Positions 34,426 to 42,468 of a DNA stretch of 64,000 nucleotides are shown here, one piece after another. The stretch's first letter is position 1, and each line of letters opens with the position of its first letter. The notes below the pieces were generated by a model, which did no database searches, was not told where the DNA came from, and saw nothing but the letters and a program-made list of their open reading frames with translations. A program made the position numbers and the translations under genes. This DNA comes from Anaerolineales bacterium UBA2395 (GTDB lineage: Bacteria > Chloroflexota > Anaerolineae > Anaerolineales > Villigracilaceae), in contig DDSH01000007.1 in assembly GCA_002343775.1 (NCBI GenBank), positions 153,603-217,602 on the forward strand, read 5' to 3'.

Positions 34426-34460
34426 AAAACAGTTCTCGGTACCCAACGAGGGCTGTTTTT
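34426..34460 (+). terminator. Intrinsic terminator after the Nudix gene
   Basis: AAACAG and TCTCG pair with CGAG and CTGTTT around a loop with GGTACCCAA, followed by a run of T. Confidence 0.75.
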
Positions 34461-34468
34461 ATTTGGTA

Positions 34469-34474
34469 TATAAT
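34469..34474 (+). promoter_or_regulatory. -10 box of the sulfatase gene
   Basis: TATAAT lies 30 bases before the ATG at 34505, with AGGAG as ribosome binding site. Confidence 0.55.
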
Positions 34475-34504
34475 TCAAGCCTTCCATCTTTAAACAGGAG
34501 CTCC

Positions 34505-35836
34505 ATGAACAAATATTACAAACTAATTTCAGGCTTGATCCTGACGGCTGTCCTTGTTTCGGCTTGCCAGTACCTGCCTCGTTTTAACGATACCCGCCCG
34601 AATTTTCTGGTCATCATCACAGACGATCAACGTTACGATACGATGGAGTACATGCCGAATACCCAGCAGATGATCTTCGACCAGGGGGTGACGTTCTCGA
34701 GGGGTTATGTCACCACCCCGTATTGCTGCCCGAGCCGATCCAGCATTCTGACAGGGATGTATGCTCACAACCATTTGGTGTATGTCAATGAGGATAAACT
34801 GGAGTTCAAGACCGTGGTTGAGGATGTTCATCGCAATGGGTATTACACCGGTTTGGTAGGCAAGTATTTGAATTCATGGAAAGGGGAAACGCGTTACGAA
34901 TATGATTTTTGGGTGGCGTTTTGGGGCGGGACTATGAAGAATTATTACGATCCCGACCTGGACGTTAATGGTACATGGTCGAAGCATGAGGGGTATTCCA
35001 CATACATTTTCAGGGATTATGCAATGCAATTCCTGGAGGAAGCCAGCCAACAGTCCAAGCCGTTCTTTTTGATCTTTGCTCCCAATGCGCCCCACGCGCC
35101 ATTCACGCCAGCCAGGGAGGATACGGCGCTTTTGCAAGACCTGCCGCCTCACCGTCCGCCCAGCTTCAATGAAGCAGATACATCGGATAAACCCATCTCC
35201 ATTTCGGGCTCCCCGCCGTTGACGGAGGATGAAATCGCGGCTATCGACAACACGCGGAAACGGCAGATCCTAACCTTGATCTCGCTTGACCGCGCCATTG
35301 GGGACATCATCAATAAATTGGAGGAGACCGGCGAGATGGACAATACAGTCCTTGTGTTTATCTCTGACAATGGTCTGCACTGGGGGGAACACCGCTTCGA
35401 TGTAAAAAGCACCGCCTATGAAGAGACGGTGAGGGTCCCGTTTGCGATCCGATATCCGCCGCTGATCCCGACACCTTATGTAGAAGACCGGTTGGTGGCA
35501 AACATCGATATTGCCCCCACCATCTACGAACTTTCAGAGACTGCTATGCCCAAAACGGTGGACGGGCTGTCGCTGGTAAGCCTGTTTTCTGGCGGGACCG
35601 AATGGCGCGACCACATCCTGCTTGAAGCCTGGCCCGATCGCGGCGCATGGACAGCCATCCATACCGGCGAATATGTATATGTGGAGACCGAGAATGACTT
35701 GTCTGAATTTTATGACCTGAATCTCGATCCGTTTCAACTGGAGAATGCCATCCGCGAACCGCAGTATCAGGACCTGATCGCGACACTGAAACAATACATG
35801 GAGGAAGAAAAGGTCTCGACAACCTCGCAGCCATAA
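34505..35836 (+). CDS. Sulfatase lipoprotein
   Basis: A 443-residue alkaline-phosphatase-superfamily enzyme. It begins with a signal peptide ending in LVSAC (lipobox), so it is anchored outside. The metal site appears as IITDDQRYD, and the modification signature CCPSR (Cys74) with SSILTG is the C-x-P-S-R motif converted to formylglycine by a sulfatase-activating enzyme. Later LVFISDNGLHWGEHRF and HNHLVY are also typical. Start 34505 is fixed by the signal peptide and AGGAG. It likely releases sulfate from sulfated sugars or lipids; no activating enzyme is in this window. Confidence 0.93.
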   Translation: MNKYYKLISGLILTAVLVSACQYLPRFNDTRPNFLVIITDDQRYDTMEYMPNTQQMIFDQGVTFSRGYVTTPYCCPSRSSILTGMYAHNHLVYVNEDKLEFKTVVEDVHRNGYYTGLVGKYLNSWKGETRYEYDFWVAFWGGTMKNYYDPDLDVNGTWSKHEGYSTYIFRDYAMQFLEEASQQSKPFFLIFAPNAPHAPFTPAREDTALLQDLPPHRPPSFNEADTSDKPISISGSPPLTEDEIAAIDNTRKRQILTLISLDRAIGDIINKLEETGEMDNTVLVFISDNGLHWGEHRFDVKSTAYEETVRVPFAIRYPPLIPTPYVEDRLVANIDIAPTIYELSETAMPKTVDGLSLVSLFSGGTEWRDHILLEAWPDRGAWTAIHTGEYVYVETENDLSEFYDLNLDPFQLENAIREPQYQDLIATLKQYMEEEKVSTTSQP

Positions 35837-35852
35837 TGGTTACATTTCTCCC

Positions 35853-35881
35853 TTGACTCTCGCCCTTGGAAACCTTAGAAT
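35853..35881 (+). promoter_or_regulatory. Promoter of the gcv operon
   Basis: TTGACT (35853-35858), 17-base spacer, TAGAAT (35876-35881). Transcription would start near 35888, just ahead of the glycine riboswitch. Confidence 0.8.
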
Positions 35882-35898
35882 TTGTATTACAACTTAAC

Positions 35899-35980
35899 GG
35901 ATGTCAGGGAAGAGACTCACGGTGGCTTTGACCACTAGAGCGCCGAAGGTGCAAATCTGGAAAGGCGAACCCAACAGGAG
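35899..35980 (+). ncRNA. Glycine riboswitch (probably single aptamer) before gcvH
   Basis: The leader carries GGGAAGAGACTCACGG and GCGCCGAAGGTGCAA, the latter matching the CGCCGAAGG core of glycine aptamers, followed by GGAAAGGCGAACC. A GTGG/CCAC stem lies between them. It ends at the AGGAG (35976-35980) eight bases before gcvH, so control is probably at translation; no terminator with a T-run is seen. Only one aptamer unit is visible. Gene context (glycine cleavage operon) strongly supports the call. Confidence 0.8.
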
Positions 35981-35988
35981 ACAAACTC

Positions 35989-36366
35989 ATGAACACCCCT
36001 TCCAATCTCAAGTACACCAAATCTGATGAATGGTTCGACCCCGCCACCGGAGCGGCTGGAATCACGGACTACGCCCAGAATCAGCTCTCGGATATCGTCT
36101 TCGTTGAAATCCTCGTCGAAGAAGGCGAAGAAGTGAGTGTTGGTAAAGCCATTGCTTCGGTCGAATCGGTAAAAGCCTCTTCCGAAATTTATGCGCCTGC
36201 GGCTGGAAAAGTCAGCGCGGTGAACAAGGGACTCTCTGACAAACCCGAAACGCTCAACTCCGATCCCTACGGCGAAGGCTGGATGATCAAGATCGAAGGC
36301 GGCGCGGCTGGCGAAGTCATGGATGCAGCGGGGTATGAGACGTATTGTGAAGGACGTTCGCATTAA
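35989..36366 (+). CDS. gcvH: Glycine cleavage system H protein
   Basis: Lipoyl carrier protein of the glycine cleavage complex, 125 residues. The lipoylated lysine is Lys62 in VESVKASS; flanking ASVES and EIYAP are canonical. GYGEGWMIKI-like DPYGEGWMIKIE near residue 95 also fits. It is first in the operon, with 16 bases to gcvPA. It shuttles the aminomethyl group from P to T protein. Confidence 0.97.
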   Translation: MNTPSNLKYTKSDEWFDPATGAAGITDYAQNQLSDIVFVEILVEEGEEVSVGKAIASVESVKASSEIYAPAAGKVSAVNKGLSDKPETLNSDPYGEGWMIKIEGGAAGEVMDAAGYETYCEGRSH

Positions 36367-36382
36367 CCAGTAAAGGTAAACC

Positions 36383-37726
36383 ATGACCTACATCCCCATC
36401 TCTCCCGCAGAACGGGATGCGATGCTCAAGACTGTCGGCGTGAAATCGCTGGACGACTTGTTCGAGGCAGTCCCTGCCAAGCATCGTTTCCCTGAATTGA
36501 ACCTGCCCCCCGCGCTCACCGAAATGGAAGCCGCCGCTCAATTGGGCGAAATGGCGTCCACCAATGAGAATGTTCGCGAGCATTTGATCTCTTTCCTCGG
36601 TGCGGGTGCATATCATCATTACGTCCCATCCGTTGTCGATCACATGCTGCGGCGCGGCGAATTTTACACCGCCTACACGCCCTACCAGCCTGAAATTTCG
36701 CAAGGCACGCTGCAAGCCATCTTCGAATATCAATCGTTGATGACCAACCTGACCGGCATGGAAGTATCGAACGCTTCGCACTACGACGGCGCGACCGCCG
36801 CCGCCGAAGCCGTGAACCTCGCCTTCGCCCAATTCCGCGGCAAGCGCAAAAAACTTGTTTTGTCGCCTGCGGTCAACCCACAATACCGCGAAGTCATCCG
36901 CACGTACACTCAAGGTATGGGCGTGGATACTGCCGGGGACGACGCCGAAAATCACGACGACGGTCCCGAGGCGTTGATTCCGCTCATTGACGAATCGACC
37001 ATGATGGTCACGGTGCAGTATCCCGATTTCTTCGGACGCATCTACGATTACACGGACCTCATCAACGCCGCGCATGAAAAAGGCGCGTTGGTGTGCGTGG
37101 TTGCAAATCCCACCGCGTTGGTGATGCTCAAAACGCCCGGCGAAATGGGCGCGGATATTGTCGTAGGCGAAGCGCAGCCCTTCGGCATTCCGCTCTGGTA
37201 CGGCGGACCGTACCTCGGTTTCTTCACCACCAAAAAATCATACGTCCACAAAATGGCGGGGCGTCTCGTCGGCGAGACCGTGGATGTGCGCGGCAACCGC
37301 TCGTATGTGCTTACACTGACCGCGCGCGAGCAACACATCAAACGCGAACGCGCCACATCGAACATCTGCACCAATCAAGGATTGCTGGCATTGTGCGCTT
37401 CGGTGTACATGTCCACGTTGGGTAAACAAGGCTTGCAAGAGGTTGCAAATCTTTGCTATCAAAAAGCGCATTACGCCGCGGCTGAACTCAGCAAAATTGA
37501 TGGCTTTGGACTGTGTCACACCGAGCCGTACTTCCATGAGTTCGTCTTGTGCTGTCCCAAGCCCGCCAGCGAGGTCAATCAATACCTGCTCGATAACGGC
37601 ATCCTTGGCGGTTACGACCTTGGCAAAGATTACCCCGATATGCAAAATCATCTGCTTGTGGCAGTGACCGAAATGAACAGCCGAGATGAAATTGATACCC
37701 TGGTTGAGATATTGAAGGAGATGTGA
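36383..37726 (+). CDS. gcvPA: Glycine dehydrogenase (decarboxylating) subunit 1
   Basis: The alpha (GcvPA) half of a two-gene P protein, 447 residues, a fold-type I PLP homologue without the catalytic lysine. N-terminal MTYIPISPAERDAMLKTVGV, YHHYVPSVVDHML and SNASHYDGATAAAEA are diagnostic. It is followed at once by gcvPB. The two-gene form is usual in Chloroflexota, Firmicutes and Archaea. Confidence 0.96.
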   Translation: MTYIPISPAERDAMLKTVGVKSLDDLFEAVPAKHRFPELNLPPALTEMEAAAQLGEMASTNENVREHLISFLGAGAYHHYVPSVVDHMLRRGEFYTAYTPYQPEISQGTLQAIFEYQSLMTNLTGMEVSNASHYDGATAAAEAVNLAFAQFRGKRKKLVLSPAVNPQYREVIRTYTQGMGVDTAGDDAENHDDGPEALIPLIDESTMMVTVQYPDFFGRIYDYTDLINAAHEKGALVCVVANPTALVMLKTPGEMGADIVVGEAQPFGIPLWYGGPYLGFFTTKKSYVHKMAGRLVGETVDVRGNRSYVLTLTAREQHIKRERATSNICTNQGLLALCASVYMSTLGKQGLQEVANLCYQKAHYAAAELSKIDGFGLCHTEPYFHEFVLCCPKPASEVNQYLLDNGILGGYDLGKDYPDMQNHLLVAVTEMNSRDEIDTLVEILKEM

Positions 37727-37727
37727 G

Positions 37728-39215
37728 ATGGCAAACATAATCGAACCCACCATTTTTGAACTCTCCTCTCCCGGGCGACGCGGTGTGACTATGCCCGCCT
37801 CCGACGTGCCGGTAGCGGCTCTGCCTCCCAAAGAGTTGCTTCGTTCTGAACTGCCCCTGCCCGAACTCGCCGAAGTGGATGTTGTCCGCCATTACATGAT
37901 ACTCAGCAAGTTCAACTACAGCGTGGATGAAGGCTTCTATCCTTTGGGTTCCTGCACCATGAAATACAACCCAAAGATCAACGAAGATACCTGCCGCCTG
38001 CCCGGTTTCCTCTTCACACATCCGTTACAGCCCATCGAAACCGTGCAAGGCAATCTCGTGCTGATGTATGAAATGCAGGAATGGCTGAAAGAGATCAGCG
38101 GCTTTGCCGGTGTGACGCTTCAACCCGCCGCTGGCGCACACGGTGAATTTACCGGCGTGCTGATGATGGCTGCCTATCACAAACTGCGCGGCGATACCAA
38201 ACGCACCAAAATGCTCATCCCCGATGCGGCGCATGGAACCAACCCCGCCTCAGTCGGCATGTTGGGGATGCAAGTTGTCACCATTCCATCTGACTCACGC
38301 GGCAACGTGGACTTGGAAAAACTGAAAGCCGCCTGCGACGATACCGTGGTCGGCATGATGCTCACCAATCCGAACACGCTTGGTATGTTCGATGAACATA
38401 TCGAAGAAGTGGTGAAACTCGTCAAAGACTGTGGCGGTTTGATGTACGGTGACGGCGCAAACCTGAACGCCCTGCTTGGCATCGTCCGCCCCGGCGATCT
38501 CGGCTTTGATGTGATGCACTTCAACCTGCACAAGACCTTCTCCGTCCCGCACGGTGGCGGTGGACCGGGTTCTGGTCCGGTCGGTGTCAGCCAGCGCCTC
38601 GTGGATTTCCTCCCCTCACCGCTGGTCGGCATCGTGGAAGAAGGCGACGACGAGATGGCTCCGCTTTACGGCTTCGTCACCCCAAAGAATTCCATCGGAC
38701 GTATGAAAGCCTTCCACGGTCATTTCGGCGGCGGACTCGTCCGCGCGTACACCTACATCGCCATGCACGGACCGGATGGCTTGAAAGACATCGCTCAATA
38801 CGCGGTCTTGAACGCGAACTACCTGCAAGCCCGTCTGCGCGACACGTACCACATCCCCTTTGACCGCATCTGTATGCACGAGTTCGTCATGGAAGGACAG
38901 TTTGAGGGCTCAGACGTCCGCGCATTGGACATCTCCAAGCGCCTGATGGATTACAACTTCCACCCGCCCACGAACTATTTCCCGCTCATCGTCCACGAAG
39001 CGTTGATGATCGAACCGACCGAAACTGAGAACAAAGACACCCTCGACCGTTTCGCCGATGTCCTCATCAAGATCGCGGAAGAAGCCAAGACCCAGCCCGA
39101 CTTACTGCACAACGCGCCGATCACCACGCAATTCGGTCGCATGGACGAGGTCAAGGCGGCGAGAGAGTTGGTTCTCTGCTGCTGGCTGCCGGAAAATTAC
39201 GAGCAGTTAGTATAG
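37728..39215 (+). CDS. gcvPB: Glycine dehydrogenase (decarboxylating) subunit 2
   Basis: The catalytic half of P protein, 495 residues. The PLP lysine is Lys269 in FNLHKTFSVPHGGGGPG. The GSCTMKYNPKINE, PAAGAHGEFTG and AHGTNPASV blocks are conserved. Together with GcvPA it decarboxylates glycine. It starts one base after gcvPA and closes the operon at a terminator. No gcvT or lpd gene is in the window, so the T and L proteins must come from elsewhere. Confidence 0.97.
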   Translation: MANIIEPTIFELSSPGRRGVTMPASDVPVAALPPKELLRSELPLPELAEVDVVRHYMILSKFNYSVDEGFYPLGSCTMKYNPKINEDTCRLPGFLFTHPLQPIETVQGNLVLMYEMQEWLKEISGFAGVTLQPAAGAHGEFTGVLMMAAYHKLRGDTKRTKMLIPDAAHGTNPASVGMLGMQVVTIPSDSRGNVDLEKLKAACDDTVVGMMLTNPNTLGMFDEHIEEVVKLVKDCGGLMYGDGANLNALLGIVRPGDLGFDVMHFNLHKTFSVPHGGGGPGSGPVGVSQRLVDFLPSPLVGIVEEGDDEMAPLYGFVTPKNSIGRMKAFHGHFGGGLVRAYTYIAMHGPDGLKDIAQYAVLNANYLQARLRDTYHIPFDRICMHEFVMEGQFEGSDVRALDISKRLMDYNFHPPTNYFPLIVHEALMIEPTETENKDTLDRFADVLIKIAEEAKTQPDLLHNAPITTQFGRMDEVKAARELVLCCWLPENYEQLV

Positions 39216-39225
39216 TTTTCTCTTT

Positions 39226-39269
39226 ACACACACCCTCCAAAACCATCATTTTGGAGGGTGTGTGTTTTT
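39226..39269 (+). terminator. Terminator of the gcv operon
   Basis: ACACACCCTCCAAAA pairs with TTTTGGAGGGTGTGT around a short CCATCA loop, then a T-run. Confidence 0.92.
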
Positions 39270-39313
39270 AATTCGAATCCTATAATCTACCCCTATAACA
39301 TTAGAGAGAGCGT

Positions 39314-40276
39314 ATGAAAAAATATCTATACATCATCTTCCTTGCCTTGTTTATCATTCTTCTTTTCCCTGCCATCATACTTGGCCCCTACGCCTTGCGC
39401 GTCCAGCATTTCACAGCATCCCCCGCCAGTGGGTACCATGCCGATTTTTATTTATATATTTCACCAAAAGCAAAACAGGCAGCGAAGTCAGGCGGGGTCG
39501 TCACCATCCTTGTGCAGCCGAATAACTCGGGGATCAACTCGGATGACCCGCGCGAGCATCAACGCGACGCTTGGATGATGGGATTTGAACGCCAGCAAAC
39601 TGCGGATGAACTCGGCGTTGTTCTGCTTGTGCCCGCTTTCGTTCGCCCTGGCGAAGATTGGTTCATTTACACTCACGCTCTGGACCGAGACACACTGACA
39701 ACCACCCGCCCAGACCTTGAGCGGATCGACCTGCAGCTCATTGCGATGATCGACCAAGCCCGCCTCGTCCTAGCCGACAGTGGAATCAACACCGATGAGA
39801 AAATCTTCATCCAAGGTTTTTCTGCCAGCGGTATGTTCGCGAACCGCTTCACGATCCTGCATCCTGAACGTGTAAAAGCGGCGGCGATCGGCTCGCCAGG
39901 CGGATGGCCAATTGCACCAATCTCGAATTTCAATGGACAGGTTTTGCACTACCCTGCTGGCATTGCAGACCTTGAAGAATTAACAGGATCATCTTTCGAT
40001 GTAGAAACCTACAACACGATCCCTCAGATAATCTATATGGGCAGTCGTGATGATAACGACTCGCTGGATTTTGAAGACGGATGGGAACAGGAAACTGCTG
40101 AAGTGGTGAATTCGCTGTTTGGGGCAGATCCACTTTCCCGTTGGAAAGAAGCGGAAACTATCTATCAACAAGCAGAGACAAATACCCAATTTCTGTTAAT
40201 AGAAGACATCGGTCATGATCGCAAGAAATTACAGGGATATGCAGTGGAGTTTTTCAGGAAGTTTTTGCAGCCATAA
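39314..40276 (+). CDS. Alpha/beta hydrolase, membrane-anchored or secreted
   Basis: A 320-residue protein with an N-terminal membrane segment (about 5-28) and an alpha/beta hydrolase domain. The nucleophile elbow is GFSASG, an aspartate lies in MGSRDDND and a histidine in IEDIGHD, giving a Ser-Asp-His triad in the correct order. Its plan resembles polyhydroxybutyrate-depolymerase or feruloyl-esterase-like hydrolases, but no binding domain is present, so the substrate is open. Promoter-like TATAAT (39281-39286) precedes it. Confidence 0.78.
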   Translation: MKKYLYIIFLALFIILLFPAIILGPYALRVQHFTASPASGYHADFYLYISPKAKQAAKSGGVVTILVQPNNSGINSDDPREHQRDAWMMGFERQQTADELGVVLLVPAFVRPGEDWFIYTHALDRDTLTTTRPDLERIDLQLIAMIDQARLVLADSGINTDEKIFIQGFSASGMFANRFTILHPERVKAAAIGSPGGWPIAPISNFNGQVLHYPAGIADLEELTGSSFDVETYNTIPQIIYMGSRDDNDSLDFEDGWEQETAEVVNSLFGADPLSRWKEAETIYQQAETNTQFLLIEDIGHDRKKLQGYAVEFFRKFLQP

Positions 40277-40370
40277 AGACCTTTCCAAATTGTTGCTAAC
40301 TTCCATTGCGCGGCAGGGTTATAATACGCAACATTATCCAAGCGACCCGACAACCCAAGAGGAGAGATTT

Positions 40371-41174
40371 ATGCTAAACAAGCTGCTGTTTCATCGATTC
40401 CCCAACCTGAAAAGCCTGCTCACACGCATTCAATACGATCTGGTCACCACCTTTGACCGCGACAAGAATGCCATCTTCATGAACTTTGGGTATGCGGTGC
40501 AACCGCATCATGACCCCATTCCGCTCGAGCCGGAGGATGAAATTCATCGCTATCCGATGCAGCTGTATCACCATGTGGCAAAGCATATCGACTGGAAAAA
40601 TGCCGAGGCATTGGAGGTCAGTTCCGGGCGGGGCGGAGGCGCTTCGTTCATCGTGCGGCACTTCAAACCCAGGTCATACACCGGCGTGGATTTCTCGCCC
40701 AAAGCCATCGAATTCTGCCGCGAACATTACAACCATCTGGCAGAACTGAAATTCCAACACGGCAACGCTGAATCGCTCACCTTCCCCGACAATTCCTTCG
40801 ATGTGGTTGTGAACGTCGAGGCGTCATTGTATTATCCCAACCTTCACAAGTTCTTCGAACACGTCCGGCGCGTGCTCAAACCCAACGGTTACTTCCTCTA
40901 CACCGACCTGCGTTATGAAGAAAAGATCGCCATCTGGCACGCGCAGATCAAGGCGATGGGCTTGAAGCTCGTTCACGAAGAGGACATCACCGACAATGTG
41001 CTCAAGGCAATGGAACTTGACCGTGACAGGCGCGTGGCGCTGGTGAACAAATATGTGCCGCGCATCCTGCGCAAGCCGTTCTACCACTTTGCCGGCCTCA
41101 AGCCTGAAACGCCGGAAGCCCCACCCCATCTCGATAACCGCCGCTATTGGTTCTTCATCCTGCAAAAGGCATGA
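40371..41174 (+). CDS. Class I SAM-dependent methyltransferase
   Basis: A 267-residue methyltransferase resembling the phthiotriol/sterol-C-methyltransferase-like group. A first part has FMNFGYAV, then motif I EVSSGRGGGASFIV (usually EVGCGRGGG, so the third position differs), followed by GVDFSPKAIEF and NVEASLYYP. The start at 40371 has GAGGAGAG upstream and a TATAAT at 40320. The product likely acts on a lipid or a small hydroxy compound, but this cannot be fixed. Confidence 0.85.
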   Translation: MLNKLLFHRFPNLKSLLTRIQYDLVTTFDRDKNAIFMNFGYAVQPHHDPIPLEPEDEIHRYPMQLYHHVAKHIDWKNAEALEVSSGRGGGASFIVRHFKPRSYTGVDFSPKAIEFCREHYNHLAELKFQHGNAESLTFPDNSFDVVVNVEASLYYPNLHKFFEHVRRVLKPNGYFLYTDLRYEEKIAIWHAQIKAMGLKLVHEEDITDNVLKAMELDRDRRVALVNKYVPRILRKPFYHFAGLKPETPEAPPHLDNRRYWFFILQKA

Positions 41175-41181
41175 ACAAAAG

Positions 41182-41206
41182 GTGCGCCGCAAGGCGCATC
41201 TTTTTG
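41182..41206 (+). terminator. Intrinsic terminator
   Basis: GTGCGCC pairs with GGCGCAT (one G-T pair) around GCAA, then five T. Confidence 0.85.
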
Positions 41207-41234
41207 TTATCATTCAAACAAACAAGAGGTGATT

Positions 41235-42413
41235 ATGAAAATACTAACAGTAGATATTGGAACGGGCACACAGGATATTTTTCTTTATGATTCGAATCTC
41301 GACATCGAAAACGGATTCAAGCTTGTCCTGCCTTCGCCAACCATGATGGTTCACCGCCATCTCAAACGGGCGCTTCACGCTTCGCGGACCCCGATCCTGC
41401 TCACCGGACACCAGATGGGAGGTGGACCCTCAGCCTGGGCAATCGAAGAATATGCCCGCGCAGGGATTCCCGTTTACATGACGCCATCCGCTGCGACGAC
41501 GCTCAATGATGAGTTGGATAAGGTGGAGGCGTTGGGGATAAAACTTGTTTCAGAGGATGAAGCACACGGTCTACCATCCACGGTCAATCGTCTCGAATTG
41601 AAGGATTTCGATTTCCAATTGATCTCCAAGACCTTCAGGGATTACGGCGTTTCTCTGGATGACCTCTCAGCGATTGCCGTGGCTGTGTTCGATCACGGCA
41701 ATGCACCAGCGGGCGTTTCGGACAGACAATTCCGTTTTGATTATCTGGATAAACGCATTCGTGAAAAGAACTCTCTTGGTTCCTTTGCTTTTCCTTCTTC
41801 CAACATTCCCAAGATCATGACACGGCTGCAATCGGTAGCGGACTCTGCCGGTGAATTGCCTTGTCCGCTGGTGGTGATGGATACGGCTCCGGCTGCGGTA
41901 TTGGGTGCAGGTTTCGACCAAAAAGTGTCTATGCGCAAGCAGAAGATCATCTGCAATGTCGGCAACTTCCATACACTGGCATTCCGGTTGGGAGAAAAAG
42001 GCATCGAGGGCGTCTTCGAACATCACACAGGCGAAATTGACCTGACCAAGCTGGAAGGGTTGATCCGCAAACTGGCGGATGGCTCCTTGAAGCACGAAGA
42101 TGTATTCGATGACATGGGGCACGGCGCATTGATGTATGCGGATGAGGTCTTTGAGTTTGGCAAAGATGAGTTCGATGTGGTGGTGACGGGACCAAGGCGG
42201 AGCATGTTTCAGACGGCGGACCATCGTTCATTATCCACGGTCAACGGTCGGCTCCGCCCGTATTTCGCCGTCCCCTTCGGTGACATGATGATCGCGGGTT
42301 GTTTTGGGCTACTGGCAGCAACGGCGGAGATAATGCCTGAATTGGCAGAATCCGTTATCGGGTCGTTACGAGGCGGGCGCGGACGCGGAGGCACACCGTG
42401 GGATAATGTGTAA
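41235..42413 (+). CDS. DUF1786 family protein
   Basis: A 392-residue protein beginning ILTVDIGTGTQDIFLYD, a phosphate-1-like motif of the actin/Hsp70 ATPase fold, with later GAGFDQK and VGNFHTLAF. This is the DUF1786 family, seen in some anaerobes next to radical-SAM or pyruvate-formate-lyase-activating genes; the function is not known. GAGGTG precedes the ATG at 41235. It stands before glmS with a 55-base gap. Confidence 0.85.
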   Translation: MKILTVDIGTGTQDIFLYDSNLDIENGFKLVLPSPTMMVHRHLKRALHASRTPILLTGHQMGGGPSAWAIEEYARAGIPVYMTPSAATTLNDELDKVEALGIKLVSEDEAHGLPSTVNRLELKDFDFQLISKTFRDYGVSLDDLSAIAVAVFDHGNAPAGVSDRQFRFDYLDKRIREKNSLGSFAFPSSNIPKIMTRLQSVADSAGELPCPLVVMDTAPAAVLGAGFDQKVSMRKQKIICNVGNFHTLAFRLGEKGIEGVFEHHTGEIDLTKLEGLIRKLADGSLKHEDVFDDMGHGALMYADEVFEFGKDEFDVVVTGPRRSMFQTADHRSLSTVNGRLRPYFAVPFGDMMIAGCFGLLAATAEIMPELAESVIGSLRGGRGRGGTPWDNV

Positions 42414-42468
42414 GCAAGCGGGGCGGAGCGTCGCTCTGCTTTTACAAAATTAGGAGAAATGAAAAACC

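Noticed and set aside
42414..42468. glmS ribozyme before glmS
   Set aside because: The gap is only 55 bases, far too short for the ribozyme, and contains a ribosome binding site with a small hairpin.
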